From IMG/VR virus record IMGVR_UViG_3300044691_000429, positions 1 to 64,000 of that record: 64,000 nucleotides of DNA. One strand, written 5' to 3'. Positions 1 to 6,501 of the stretch are shown here, one piece after another. Both the position numbers and the translations under genes were made by a program. The DNA comes from a virus. The number at the start of each line of letters is the position of its first letter. Positions within the stretch are counted from its first letter, which is position 1. Below the pieces are notes generated by a model. That model had not been told where the DNA came from, searched no databases, and saw only the letters and a program-made list of their open reading frames with translations.

Positions 1-20
1 GGGTGGTACCGCCGCAGAAA

Positions 21-280
21 CCCCCTCAGCACCCCCTTGGTCCGACGATCAGTACGTTCAAAGGGGTTCCGATGCAGGTCAAGAGGCTGTAGCGGTCATC
101 TCGTTGTAGTACTGCATGTTGAGCCACGCATGAGAGCGCCACCTGCTCCGTCGTATCGAGAGTGGGGCTGACGTGGGCATATCTAGTTCCCGATAGTTCC
201 CGGACTATCGGGATACCCCCGCTCGGTTCCCCCCTTGAGCCCCCCTTGGGCATCGGAGCCCCCCTCAGCACCCCCTGGGC
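21..280. repeat. C-tract direct repeats
   Basis: The 17-mer CCCCCTCAGCACCCCCT occurs at 21-37, and a copy with one C fewer in the second tract lies at 260-276. Related CCCCCTTG-type tracts lie at 227-250. The strand bias is extreme (C on the + strand). Iterons, operators or a replication-related site are possible; nothing in the sequence decides. Confidence 0.4.
189..212. repeat. 9-bp inverted repeat
   Basis: CCCGATAGT and ACTATCGGG form a perfect 9-bp stem around a 6-base centre. It lies far from any strong gene end, so an operator or recombination site is as likely as a terminator. Confidence 0.45.
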
Positions 281-635
281 AACGCCCGTGACGCGTCCTG
301 ACGTGGTCCGAATAAGCAGCCGCCCCGCACTATGGGTCAGTGCGGGGCGGCGCCCAAACCCGCCCCATCGCGGACGCTTCCCAACGAAGACGGCGGAGCG
401 GGTAGTCCTGGGCGCGGGGGGATCGCCGCGACGCCGGCTAGGGCGGCGGAGCACCTGGGGACTCTGCTCATCTCGCGGGGTCTCGGCGAGGAGCTGGTCG
501 AGCGGGTGGGGCCGCTCCAGACCATGATCGAGAAAAACTTCAAAGTTGCTGTGGGCTAAAGATCATTTTCGGCACAGCGTTTACCGAGTGCCTGTACAGC
601 CGCCGCTTCCCGACTGGGTTCACGTCCGACGCCGT

Positions 636-836
636 ATGTACGGCCGCCGTATCCAGCAGTGGCGCGAGCATCGGAGCTTGACGCAGGAGCAGTTGTCCGA
701 GCGTACCGGCCTGTCCGTGTCCAGCGTGCAGCGTGTCGAGGCCGGCGGGGAGATCCGATTCTCGGCGATCATCCTTGCCGCCGATGCGCTCGGTGTGCCC
801 ATCGGGACTCTCCTCTCGGCCGATCCGGGGGCGTAG
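636..836 (+). CDS. Small XRE-type HTH DNA-binding protein
   Basis: A 66-residue protein that is almost entirely one Cro/CI-type helix-turn-helix. LTQEQLSERTGLS (about residues 15-27) forms the first helices and SSVQRVE the recognition helix, followed by the usual AADALGV segment. ATG at 636 puts the domain at the N-terminus; a TTG at 546 would add 30 non-domain residues and is less likely. It is probably a transcriptional regulator of this element or an antitoxin-like protein, but no partner gene is adjacent. A strong hairpin follows it. Confidence 0.75.
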   Translation: MYGRRIQQWREHRSLTQEQLSERTGLSVSSVQRVEAGGEIRFSAIILAADALGVPIGTLLSADPGA

Positions 837-855
837 GTTGCCGCGAGCCCGCGGA

Positions 856-892
856 TTCCCGCCCCAGTACGGGGGCGTCCGGGGGGCGGGAA
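856..892 (+). terminator. Hairpin terminator after the XRE gene
   Basis: TTCCCGCCCC (856-865) pairs perfectly with GGGGCGGGAA (883-892). It lies 20 bases after the HTH stop codon. There is no T-run, as is usual in Streptomyces. Confidence 0.6.
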
Positions 893-979
893 ACGTTCCC
901 ACTGTCCCTCTACCCGCATAGACGCGTCCACCCTTCGGACGGGATTGAGGGCGCAATGCTGCCCCGGCCCCCGGGATTT

Positions 980-1021
980 GTCCCGCCGCCGCCCGACGGG
1001 GGCGACGAGCGACGGCGGGAC
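980..1021 (-). terminator. Hairpin terminator downstream of the leftward small operon
   Basis: GTCCCGCCG (980-988) pairs with CGGCGGGAC (1013-1021). It is just beyond the stop of the leftward gene at 1061, so it probably ends that transcript. Confidence 0.45.
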
Positions 1022-1060
1022 TGGACCACCGGCGGCCATTGCCGTCCCGCCGGGGCCCGG

Positions 1061-1234
1061 CTATGCGGGCAGTGCGCGCCTGGTGCGGGTGTTCGCGGCT
1101 TCTGCGCGCGCCTGGTTGCAGGCTGCGGGGTCGGTGCACCAGGTGACCTCAAGGGGTCCGTGGTCGTCTTCGACGGGGCGGGTGGTCCAGTCCGTGACGG
1201 TCCGGTCGCAGCGGTGGCACTGGCGGGGTGTCAT
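1061..1234 (-). CDS. Small Cys-rich (zinc-finger-like) protein
   Basis: A 57-residue protein with a CHRC pair near the N-terminus and a later C-x5-C pair (CTDPAAC), which together could bind one zinc ion. The ATG overlaps the stop of the upstream gene as ATGA, so the two are probably translationally coupled. It is the last gene of a three-gene leftward operon divergent from the GntR gene. Function unknown. Confidence 0.55.
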   Translation of the reverse strand: MTPRQCHRCDRTVTDWTTRPVEDDHGPLEVTWCTDPAACNQARAEAANTRTRRALPA

Positions 1235-1437
1235 ACGGGCTCCCCGTGCGGGACGTCGTGCGCCCGAACGGCCAGCGGAATGATCCCGTGGGCGCGGATG
1301 CAGCCGATGCAGGCGTAGGTGGGCATGCCGGGCCCGGAGCCGGTTTCGACGGCGCCGACGATCTGCGCATCCTCGTCCTGGACGGGGCCGTGGTGGATGC
1401 AGCACCAGCGGCTCACGGGGTGCGCCGCCGTCCGCAT
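1231..1437 (-). CDS. Small Cys/His-rich hypothetical protein
   Basis: 68 residues. A WCCIHHG motif near the N-terminus and YACIGCIRAHG near residues 41-51 suggest a zinc site. ATG at 1437 was chosen because upstream sequence in this frame is Arg-rich shadow. It overlaps the previous gene out of frame by 25 bases and the next gene by 4. Function unknown. Confidence 0.5.
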   Translation of the reverse strand: MRTAAHPVSRWCCIHHGPVQDEDAQIVGAVETGSGPGMPTYACIGCIRAHGIIPLAVRAHDVPHGEPV

Positions 1438-1628
1438 GTGGGGCCGCAGGTGTGCCGCATTTGGGCGGACACCGTGGCGCCGGGGGCGTGGACGACGAGG
1501 ATCGTGCTGGTCTGCACGCTGCCGTCCTGACGGGTGACGGTGTCCGGCACGGCGGTCGACTCCAGCGAGGCGAATTGCCGCCGCGGGGGACTCACCTGCA
1601 TGGGGGTGTCGCCGGTATTCTCGGTCAT
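1413..1628 (-). CDS. Hypothetical protein, first gene of the leftward operon
   Basis: 71 residues with a C-terminal CGPTC pair. It starts at an ATG preceded by GAGGCAGG, a usable ribosome binding site. It is the promoter-proximal gene of the operon divergent from the GntR regulator, which probably controls both directions through the intergenic palindromes. No family recognised. Confidence 0.45.
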   Translation of the reverse strand: MTENTGDTPMQVSPPRRQFASLESTAVPDTVTRQDGSVQTSTILVVHAPGATVSAQMRHTCGPTCGRRRTP

Positions 1629-1720
1629 GTCGGCCTGCCTCGCTTCGGGTCGTCCATCCCCCGGGCCGTGCCATCGGCTGCGGGGATTTTTCGTTCCCTC
1701 ACGGTACACCCAGCTATAGA

Positions 1721-1732
1721 CCTCTGTAGAGG
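1721..1732. promoter_or_regulatory. Palindrome in the GntR divergent promoter region
   Basis: CCTCTGTAGAGG is palindromic (CCTCT/AGAGG) and sits between the leftward small operon and the rightward GntR gene. The placement fits an operator of that regulator, by analogy with autoregulated GntR proteins of Streptomyces plasmids. Binding is inferred. Confidence 0.4.
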
Positions 1733-1786
1733 AGTGCGGAGGGATCTGGAGAGGCGTGCAGGTCAGCACGTATCTACGTTGATCGT

Positions 1787-2050
1787 GTGAGTGACGATCC
1801 GCGGGACCTCATTGACCACGAGTCGGGCCGGCCGGTGTATGTGCAGCTCGCCGATCTGGTGGCGGCGCAGATCGCGGCGGGCGCGCTGGTCGTGGACCGG
1901 CCGATCCCGGCGGAGTCGCGGCTGGCGGAGGAGTACGGGGTGGCCCGGCTGACGGCGCGGCGCGCTGTGCGGGAGCTGCGGGAGCGGGGCCTGGTGTACA
2001 CGGTCCAGGGCAAGGGCACGTTCGTCGCCGCGCCCCCGCCCGCCGAGTAG
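1787..2050 (+). CDS. GntR-family regulator without effector domain
   Basis: 87 residues, GTG start. After a short tail, PVYVQLADLVAAQIAAG begins the winged helix; PAESRLAEEYGVARLTARRA is the helix-turn-helix and GLVYTVQGKGTFV the wing, ending the protein. Full GntR regulators have 150 more residues for ligand binding, so this is a DNA-binding domain alone, as seen in many Streptomyces mobile elements. It probably represses its own promoter and the divergent operon. A second, full-length GntR protein lies at 58327-59076. Confidence 0.85.
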   Translation: MSDDPRDLIDHESGRPVYVQLADLVAAQIAAGALVVDRPIPAESRLAEEYGVARLTARRAVRELRERGLVYTVQGKGTFVAAPPPAE

Positions 2051-2114
2051 TCGGCATATGCCGTCCCGCCTGCACGTATACCCCGCTGTCACACCCGGCG
2101 CCTAAGCTTGGATC

Positions 2115-2300
2115 ATGCCCCGCACTTCCTGTCCCTGCGCTGCCGCACGCCCTGTGCCTCCGCGCCCGGCTACCGCGGCCCGGTCGCTCGAAGCGGTGAA
2201 CCAGGAGATCCACGCTCTGGTGGAACGGGCTCCGCTGGCGGCCGCGGATCAGGTGCGGCTCGCGGGGCTGTACGCGGAGTGGCTAGAGCTCGCGGCGTAG
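2115..2300 (+). CDS. Small hypothetical protein
   Basis: 61 residues, ATG start. The N-terminus is Cys/Pro-rich; the C-terminal half (VNQEIHALVERAP, then a predicted amphipathic helix) looks like real coding sequence. A strong hairpin follows the stop by 8 bases. No family recognised. Confidence 0.5.
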   Translation: MPRTSCPCAAARPVPPRPATAARSLEAVNQEIHALVERAPLAAADQVRLAGLYAEWLELAA

Positions 2301-2307
2301 GACAGCG

Positions 2308-2338
2308 GAACGCCCCCGCCGGCTCGACGGGGGCGTTC
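2308..2338. terminator. Intrinsic hairpin terminator
   Basis: GAACGCCCCCG (2308-2318) pairs perfectly with CGGGGGCGTTC (2328-2338) around a 9-base loop. It separates the rightward gene at 2115 from the leftward gene at 2514 and can serve both strands. Confidence 0.75.
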
Positions 2339-2513
2339 TGCGCGCGGAGTCTGTGACCCTTGGCCGGCCGATGGCCAGCGCGGGCGGCGCGCACCGCCTG
2401 CGCCTATCGTGCCACCGTCCCCGGTGCCCCCGGCGGCTCAACCAGCCGGGGGCGTGGCCAGCACGGCCGGGAATGGGACGGCCAGCCTACGGGGCGGGGC
2501 CGACAGAGTCGGG

Positions 2514-2951
2514 TCAGACCTCGGACCTCGAGGCCCGGTCGGCCTGCTTCCACATTTCCTCGCCGCGCAGTCCCTTGTCGATGGCATCCCCGAGGGCCGT
2601 GTCGTATGCCTTGGCGCGATTCTTCGGCCGCCCGTACTTCTCGAGCAGCCGGTAGAGCCGGGACGGGGGCATGGCGGCGGCGATGGCGATGCCCTTGCGG
2701 TCGGCGAGCGGGTGGGTGGCGTCGGCTTTGACGATGGCCAGCTCGCGGAACGCTTCGAGGTGCTGGATGACGCGGGTGGTCTGGGCGATGGTGCCGACGA
2801 GTTCGTTGTACTCGGTGGCGTGGCGCGGGGACGTGGCCAAGACGTTGTTGCGCAGCGCGGCGAGGAGGTGGTCGGCGAGGTCGGGGGCGATGTCGAAGAC
2901 GGGCTGCTCGGTGCCGTCCTGGTCGCAGATCTTGGCGTATCGCTTCTTCAT
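2514..2951 (-). CDS. Putative HTH regulatory protein, leaderless
   Basis: 145 residues, ATG at 2951. The N-terminal part contains a helical region with VIQHLEAFRELAIVKA. The C-terminal part GIAIAAAMPPSRLYRLLEKY (about 91-110) followed by GRPK resembles the degenerate helix-turn-helix of the small proteins at 6268 and 15291. A good minus-strand promoter (TTGTGT, 17 bp, TAGTGT) ends only 7 bases before the ATG, so the mRNA is probably leaderless. Repeats in this promoter suggest autoregulation. Function is inferred only from the HTH-like segment and the context. Confidence 0.6.
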   Translation of the reverse strand: MKKRYAKICDQDGTEQPVFDIAPDLADHLLAALRNNVLATSPRHATEYNELVGTIAQTTRVIQHLEAFRELAIVKADATHPLADRKGIAIAAAMPPSRLYRLLEKYGRPKNRAKAYDTALGDAIDKGLRGEEMWKQADRASRSEV

Positions 2952-2958
2952 GGTGCGA

Positions 2959-2987
2959 ACACTACTCGCATCGCGTTCGCTACACAA
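2959..2987 (-). promoter_or_regulatory. Minus-strand promoter built on repeated CGAGTNGTGT boxes
   Basis: On the minus strand, -35 TTGTGT (2987-2982) and -10 TAGTGT (2964-2959) are spaced 17 bp. Each hexamer lies inside a copy of CGAGTNGTGT. A third copy lies upstream at 3081-3070. A regulator binding this box would cover the promoter directly. Confidence 0.6.
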
Positions 2988-3081
2988 CTCGAGCAGACTT
3001 CAGCAGCGAACTAGCAGGTGGCAAGACTATGGCGCCGGCCGGTTCTGCTCGAGCTCAAGCGCGTTCGCTACACGACTCGAG
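2973..3081. repeat. 21-bp direct repeat with internal inverted repeats
   Basis: A 21-bp unit starting GCGTTCGCTACAC and ending ACTCGAG occurs at 2973-2993 and 3061-3081 with one mismatch. Between them CTCGAGCAGA (2989-2998) and TCTGCTCGAG (3045-3054) form a perfect 10-bp inverted repeat. This could be an operator complex or a recombination site. Confidence 0.6.
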
Positions 3082-3146
3082 TCCGCGAACCCTGCCCGTC
3101 GGGTGCGGCCCGAGCCCCGGCAACCGTGCCCCGGTATCCTCGCCCG

Positions 3147-3407
3147 GTGGCTGATGAACCTGAGATCCCCGCTGACCTGATCGCTCTCCAGCGCCGTTTT
3201 GACGCCGCGCACGCCGCGGTGGTGGCCGCGTCCGCCCACCCGGGCCCGGTTGCCGACTGGCCGGCGGACGCGGTGGCCGAGCTGCGGCGGGCCCGGGAGG
3301 CGGAGCGGCAGGCGACGGTGGACCTGTACCGGGCGCGGGAGGGGACGCCGTTCGCCGCGTACCCGGCGCAGGAGCGGCTGCGGGACGCGGCGGCCGAGCA
3401 GGGGTGA
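3147..3407 (+). CDS. Small conserved Streptomyces-type hypothetical protein
   Basis: 86 residues. GTG at 3147 was chosen because the N-terminus ADEPEIPADLIALQRRFDAA resembles small Streptomyces proteins that start this way, while earlier in-frame sequence lies within the repeat region. Mostly helical, Ala/Arg-rich. Function unknown. Confidence 0.6.
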   Translation: MADEPEIPADLIALQRRFDAAHAAVVAASAHPGPVADWPADAVAELRRAREAERQATVDLYRAREGTPFAAYPAQERLRDAAAEQG

Positions 3408-3505
3408 GGCGGGGCCTGTCCGCCACCGGGCTCACTCCCTATTTGTGTGCGTATGCCGCATTCGGGCACCCGACCTAGGGCAACCCCCAAGGAACGGAGC
3501 CAGCC

Positions 3506-3790
3506 ATGGTCATCAAGAAATTGCACGACATGGGCCTGCGCAGCGAGCACGCCTACCTCGCCGCGTTCGCCTCCATCGGCATGACGGTCTTCACCTGGGC
3601 CGGATCCCTCAAGGCCGATCCCAGCGCCGACCTCGCCCGCGCCGACCGGTGGGGAATTTTCGTCGGAGAGTGGGCCCCCACGTTCTTCGGCCTCGGTCTC
3701 GCGCTGTCGCAGTTCGAGCAGCAGGACGGGACGCTGGAAGAAGCCGGCGTCCCGCACATTCGCGAGGCGAAGGAGCGGGCGGCGTCCTGA
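3506..3790 (+). CDS. Small membrane protein
   Basis: 94 residues, with ribosome binding site AAGGA before the ATG. Two hydrophobic stretches, about residues 16-33 (YLAAFASIGMTVFTWAG) and 49-66 (GIFVGEWAPTFFGLGLAL), could span the membrane; the C-terminus is charged. It lies alone before a hairpin and the CRISPR-like repeats. Function unknown; superinfection exclusion is only a guess from size and place. Confidence 0.6.
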   Translation: MVIKKLHDMGLRSEHAYLAAFASIGMTVFTWAGSLKADPSADLARADRWGIFVGEWAPTFFGLGLALSQFEQQDGTLEEAGVPHIREAKERAAS

Positions 3791-3811
3791 CGGACATGGC
3801 AGCGACGACGA

Positions 3812-3838
3812 AGCCCCCGGCCGGGGGGGTCGGGGGCT
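3812..3838 (+). terminator. Hairpin terminator
   Basis: AGCCCCCG (3812-3819) pairs with CGGGGGCT (3831-3838), 22 bases after the membrane-protein stop codon and immediately before the first CRISPR-like repeat. Confidence 0.55.
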
Positions 3839-4039
3839 GTCGTAACCCCGCAGGTGCGGGGAGCAGGGTCATCCACCGACAGTTAGCCGGTTCATCCCCG
3901 CATGCACGGGGAAGGGCGGTGCTGTGAATCTGGACCACTCATCGGGATCGGTCCACCTCCGCCTGCGCGGAGAGAGGTTGCGCTATGGATCTGCGCCACC
4001 AGCCAGAACCGGTACACCCCCGCGCGAGCGGGGAGTTCG
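3839..4039 (-). CRISPR. Cas-less, type I-E-like mini CRISPR array (4 diverged repeats)
   Basis: Four 28-29-base repeats start at 3839, 3889, 3950 and 4011. The last three are spaced exactly 61 bases, giving 32-base spacers at 3918-3949 and 3979-4010 as in type I-E systems; the first interval is 50 bases. The repeat at 3889 begins GGTTCATCCCCGC and continues CGGGGAA, close to the E. coli I-E repeat in reverse orientation, so transcription would be leftward. All repeats keep the hairpin: CCCCGC/GCGGGG in two, CTCCGC/GCGGAG in the third (a compensatory change), CCCCG/CGGGG in the other. No cas genes lie in the window, so any activity would need host Cascade. Repeat divergence suggests an old or decaying array. 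Confidence 0.75.
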
Positions 4040-4066
4040 CCAACCGGGGCGGGCTTAACGCCCCGG
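4040..4066. repeat. 10-bp inverted repeat beside the CRISPR array
   Basis: AACCGGGGCG (4040-4049) and CGCCCCGGTT (4057-4066) form a perfect stem with a 7-base loop, directly next to the last CRISPR-like repeat. It may be a terminator or part of the array leader. Confidence 0.5.
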
Positions 4067-4146
4067 TTGAACGCCTTCACCCTAGCGTGCCATGTCGTCC
4101 GGCGGGGTCGGAATGCCTCAAGAGCGAGGCACTGTCAGCGAACCTC

Positions 4147-4176
4147 TTGACGCTTCCTATTTTAGGAAGCTACGGT
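4147..4176 (+). promoter_or_regulatory. Promoter with a palindromic operator between -35 and -10
   Basis: TTGACG (4147-4152) and TACGGT (4171-4176) are spaced 18 bp. The spacer is filled by the palindrome CTTCCTATTTTAGGAAG (4153-4169). A protein on this site would block polymerase. It drives the DUF1870-like HTH gene at 4229, which is the obvious candidate autoregulator. Confidence 0.7.
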
Positions 4177-4228
4177 TACGCCATCGGGTCAGGGGAACAG
4201 CCCCAGACCCCGCCGGAAGGAACCGGAC

Positions 4229-5218
4229 ATGACCAGCACCGTCCGCATCATCCCCTGCACCGAACCGGCCGGCCTGCACCGGCACTTCGGCCAGGAGGGC
4301 GAGGCCCAGCCCTGCTACATCGAACTCGACCTCCGTGCGGACACTCTCCTTGCGACCGTGGACGTCGAAGTCGGCGGCGCCGTCCCGTTCTCGACCCACT
4401 ACGGCTTCGAACGCCGCTACGGCATTCCCGTCCTCACCGCCGAGGCGGCGAACCGTGCGATGGAGGCGCTGCGGCCCTTCGCGGAGCGGATCCTCGCCGA
4501 CTGGGAGGAGCACTGGAACGGCGAAAACATGGTCGCCCGCCTCGGAGAGGACGCCAAGGCCGCCGAGAGCGCCATCTCCGACCACCTCGGCCTCGGAGAA
4601 GCTTCCTACGGCGGTGAGGGCGTCTTCGACGCGTCCGACCTGGTTGCGGAGTGGGACCTGGAAGGCGCTGTCAACGGCCTGGAGGCCGACGAGTACGACA
4701 TCATCGCCGACACCACGGACGACCGCCTCGCGGAGATCGCCTCCGAGATCACCGAGGGTCTTGCGGCGAGCGGAGAGAGCAGCGTGGCCGTCGTCCACGG
4801 CCTGGACGAGTACCTCGCGGAGATCCGCGACGGCCTTGCCGAGGCGGAGCGGATGAGTGACGCCGAGTTCCGGGTGCTGCGGGAGTCCCTCGGGCTGACC
4901 GCGGACTGGCTCGCCGGGCACCTGTCCGTCTCGAACCGCACCGTCCGCCACTGGGAGCAGGGCAAGTACCCGGTGCCCCACGGCGTCGGCAAGACCCTGC
5001 GCGACCTGGAGGAGGAGACCGCGGCCCTGGTGAAGGAGACCGCGGACGAACTGCTGGAGGACTACGCGACCGGCCCGCAGCCTGAGATCACGGTGTACCG
5101 CACGGACGAGGCGTACCTCGCCAGCGACCCGGAGCCGGTCCGGTCTGCGTCGTGGCACCGCGCGTTCGTCGCCCGCGTCGCACAGCAGGCGCCGGTGACC
5201 ATCACCTACGACGCCTGA
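4229..5218 (+). CDS. DUF1870/Aca2-like HTH protein with long N-terminal extension
   Basis: 329 residues. The C-terminal third resembles the DUF1870 (YdiL/Aca2) family: SDAEFRVLRESLGLTADWLA then VSNRTVRHWEQGKYPVP forms the HTH (about 212-250), and a TVYRTDEAYLASDP segment precedes a conserved Trp near the end. Aca2 proteins are repressors of anti-CRISPR operons, and the promoter upstream carries a palindrome consistent with autoregulation. The N-terminal ~200 residues (acidic, with HFGQEGEAQPCYIELDLRAD early) are not recognised; they resemble proteins of Streptomyces plasmids. A very strong terminator follows. Confidence 0.7.
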   Translation: MTSTVRIIPCTEPAGLHRHFGQEGEAQPCYIELDLRADTLLATVDVEVGGAVPFSTHYGFERRYGIPVLTAEAANRAMEALRPFAERILADWEEHWNGENMVARLGEDAKAAESAISDHLGLGEASYGGEGVFDASDLVAEWDLEGAVNGLEADEYDIIADTTDDRLAEIASEITEGLAASGESSVAVVHGLDEYLAEIRDGLAEAERMSDAEFRVLRESLGLTADWLAGHLSVSNRTVRHWEQGKYPVPHGVGKTLRDLEEETAALVKETADELLEDYATGPQPEITVYRTDEAYLASDPEPVRSASWHRAFVARVAQQAPVTITYDA

Positions 5219-5235
5219 TCCTGCCGACTGCAGAA

Positions 5236-5278
5236 ACGACGCCGCCCCCGTTGGATGCCCCGACGGGGGCGGCGTCGT
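5236..5278. terminator. Strong 16-bp-stem terminator
   Basis: ACGACGCCGCCCCCGT (5236-5251) is perfectly complementary to ACGGGGGCGGCGTCGT (5263-5278). It ends the DUF1870-like gene; the next gene starts 21 bases later. Confidence 0.85.
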
Positions 5279-5298
5279 ACCGAGCTACGATCGAACGC

Positions 5299-5676
5299 GT
5301 GTCCGACCCATCCCCTCCCCCTCCCCGCGTCTCGGTCACCCTCCCCGGTGGCCGCACGGTGTCGGGCCGCCTCCTCTGCTGGCGCCAGACGGCGGACGGG
5401 ACGTGGCACCCCGAGGTGGCGCTGACTGTCCCCGCGGCGGCCGTGACCCCGGTGGACGGCGAGGACTACAGCCAGGTGCCCCGCGAGCCGGCCGAACCAC
5501 CGGCGCCCATATGGACCATCGCCCCTGTGGGCCGCGCGGACGACGGGCCCCGCGAGGTCCACGATGCGGCCCGCTGCTGGCTGGTCCGCGGCGGCCGTAC
5601 CGTCACCCTGGCCGAGGCCCGCGCCGCCATCGCCCAGGGCGTCCCGGGCTGCACCGTGTGCCGGCCGGAGCCCTGA
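5299..5676 (+). CDS. DUF6233-like protein
   Basis: 125 residues, GTG start placed at VSDPSPPPP. The first part VSVTLPGGRTVSGRLLCW and the C-terminal block AARCWLVRGGRTVTLAEARA ending in a CTVCRP zinc-knuckle-like motif match the pattern of the Streptomyces DUF6233 family as I remember it. Function unknown; such proteins are common on Streptomyces chromosomes and mobile elements. Confidence 0.7.
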   Translation: MSDPSPPPPRVSVTLPGGRTVSGRLLCWRQTADGTWHPEVALTVPAAAVTPVDGEDYSQVPREPAEPPAPIWTIAPVGRADDGPREVHDAARCWLVRGGRTVTLAEARAAIAQGVPGCTVCRPEP

Positions 5677-5685
5677 CACGCCGGC

Positions 5686-5716
5686 GCCCCGCTGGCCATG
5701 GGGGTGCCAGCGGGGC
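5686..5716. terminator. Bidirectional hairpin between convergent genes
   Basis: GCCCCGCTGGC (5686-5696) pairs perfectly with GCCAGCGGGGC (5706-5716). It lies between the rightward gene ending at 5676 and the leftward gene ending at 5807. Confidence 0.75.
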
Positions 5717-5806
5717 GGGGCGAGGGGGGTGGGGCGAGCCTGGCACCGAGCGGGGTGGCGGGCGGTGGGGATGCGGGGGAATGCGACGAAGGGCGTAGGG
5801 GGTGGG

Positions 5807-6073
5807 TCAGGCAGGCGGGGTGGGGGTGGCCGGGTGGTCGACGCGCCCGAGGACTTCCTGGCAGCAGCACCCGTCGATCGGGCCCCAAGACGGACAGACG
5901 CTGGTGATGCCCGCCTTGTGACCGCAGGGCTCGTTCCAGAAGCTCTCGTCGCAGCCGCACTTGTCGCTGTCGTGCCAGGCCGGAACGGGCTGCTTGCACT
6001 GGTCGCAGACGAGGTGCGGGTTGGCGAAGGCGATCTCGGTGTGGGTTCGGGTGTGCGTGCGCGTGATGGTCAC
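5807..6073 (-). CDS. Cys-rich zinc-binding hypothetical protein
   Basis: 88 residues, GTG start. CDQCK, CGCDE, an EPCGH site, a lone Cys in SVCPSW and a CCC cluster suggest two metal sites. Third gene of a leftward operon headed by the small HTH gene at 6268; the intergenic gap is 3 bases. No family recognised. Confidence 0.6.
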   Translation of the reverse strand: MTITRTHTRTHTEIAFANPHLVCDQCKQPVPAWHDSDKCGCDESFWNEPCGHKAGITSVCPSWGPIDGCCCQEVLGRVDHPATPTPPA

Positions 6074-6076
6074 GAT

Positions 6077-6271
6077 TCAGCTCTCCTCGGGCGGGGTGGG
6101 GGTGGGCTCCGGGTGTGTCGTCATGAGGTCGCTCTCCGACCACTCTCCGAGGGCTTCGTCTTCGTGCCGGTCGGCTGGTTGGTGGCCGCGCGGTAGGAAG
6201 CACACCGCGTCGATGGCCTCAATGTCCGGCCAGAAGACGGTACGGGCGCCGCACGCCTCTTTCTCGGTCAT
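6077..6271 (-). CDS. Small hypothetical protein
   Basis: 64 residues. MTEKEACGARTVFW, then AVCFLPRGH, resembles short Streptomyces proteins with a Cys/His pair followed by an acidic tail. The ATG overlaps the HTH gene stop (ATGA), implying coupled translation. Function unknown. Confidence 0.55.
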   Translation of the reverse strand: MTEKEACGARTVFWPDIEAIDAVCFLPRGHQPADRHEDEALGEWSESDLMTTHPEPTPTPPEES

Positions 6272-6501
6272 GGCGTCCCCTTCTTCGGTCCCGGCTTGGC
6301 GGGCTCGATGCCTGCGAGGCGGGAGAACTTGCGGACATAGGCGGCTGTGAACGGGGAGTGGTTGACCACGTCGGTGGGGCGCTTGTCCGCCTTGAGGGCT
6401 GCGATCACGGCGTCGATCGCCTGCCGACGAGCCTCTTCGTGCGCCGCTTCCGTCTCTCGATAGCGACTCGTGGCCTGATCAAGGGCCTCCAATTCATCCA
6501 T
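6268..6501 (-). CDS. Small HTH protein, paralogue of the one at 15291
   Basis: 77 residues. A helical N-terminus is followed by RPTDVVNHSPFTAAYVRKFS (about 46-65), a helix-turn-helix, then RLAGIEP and a basic tail PGPKKG. The protein at 15291-15587 has the matching RPTEVAKLSGWTAAHVRKMA and AGIEP. ATG at 6501 follows TACTCT by 7 bases, so the transcript is probably leaderless. Its upstream region carries CGCAAC/GTTGCG boxes shared with the paralogue, making it a probable autoregulated switch for the divergent early gene at 6603. Confidence 0.75.
   Translation of the reverse strand: MDELEALDQATSRYRETEAAHEEARRQAIDAVIAALKADKRPTDVVNHSPFTAAYVRKFSRLAGIEPAKPGPKKGTP

Larger units (their letters stand above)
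1..635. other. Upstream region without a convincing gene
   Basis: I see no frame here with a good ribosome binding site, start and Streptomyces-like codon use. It holds C-tract repeats (21-40, 227-250, 260-276) and an inverted repeat at 189-212. A 75-codon frame at 332-559 is open but matches no family I know and is most likely spurious. Bases 530-600 are AT-richer and probably carry the promoter of the HTH gene that follows, although no clear -35/-10 pair stands out. Confidence 0.5.

Noticed and set aside
332-559. 75-codon frame near the window start
   Set aside because: No ribosome binding site, no family, Arg/Gly/Pro-rich; kept only as a remark.
3609-4150. Small proteins read through the CRISPR repeats on both strands
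   Set aside because: Their Arg/Ala/Gly strings are the translated CRISPR repeat hairpin, a known annotation artefact.
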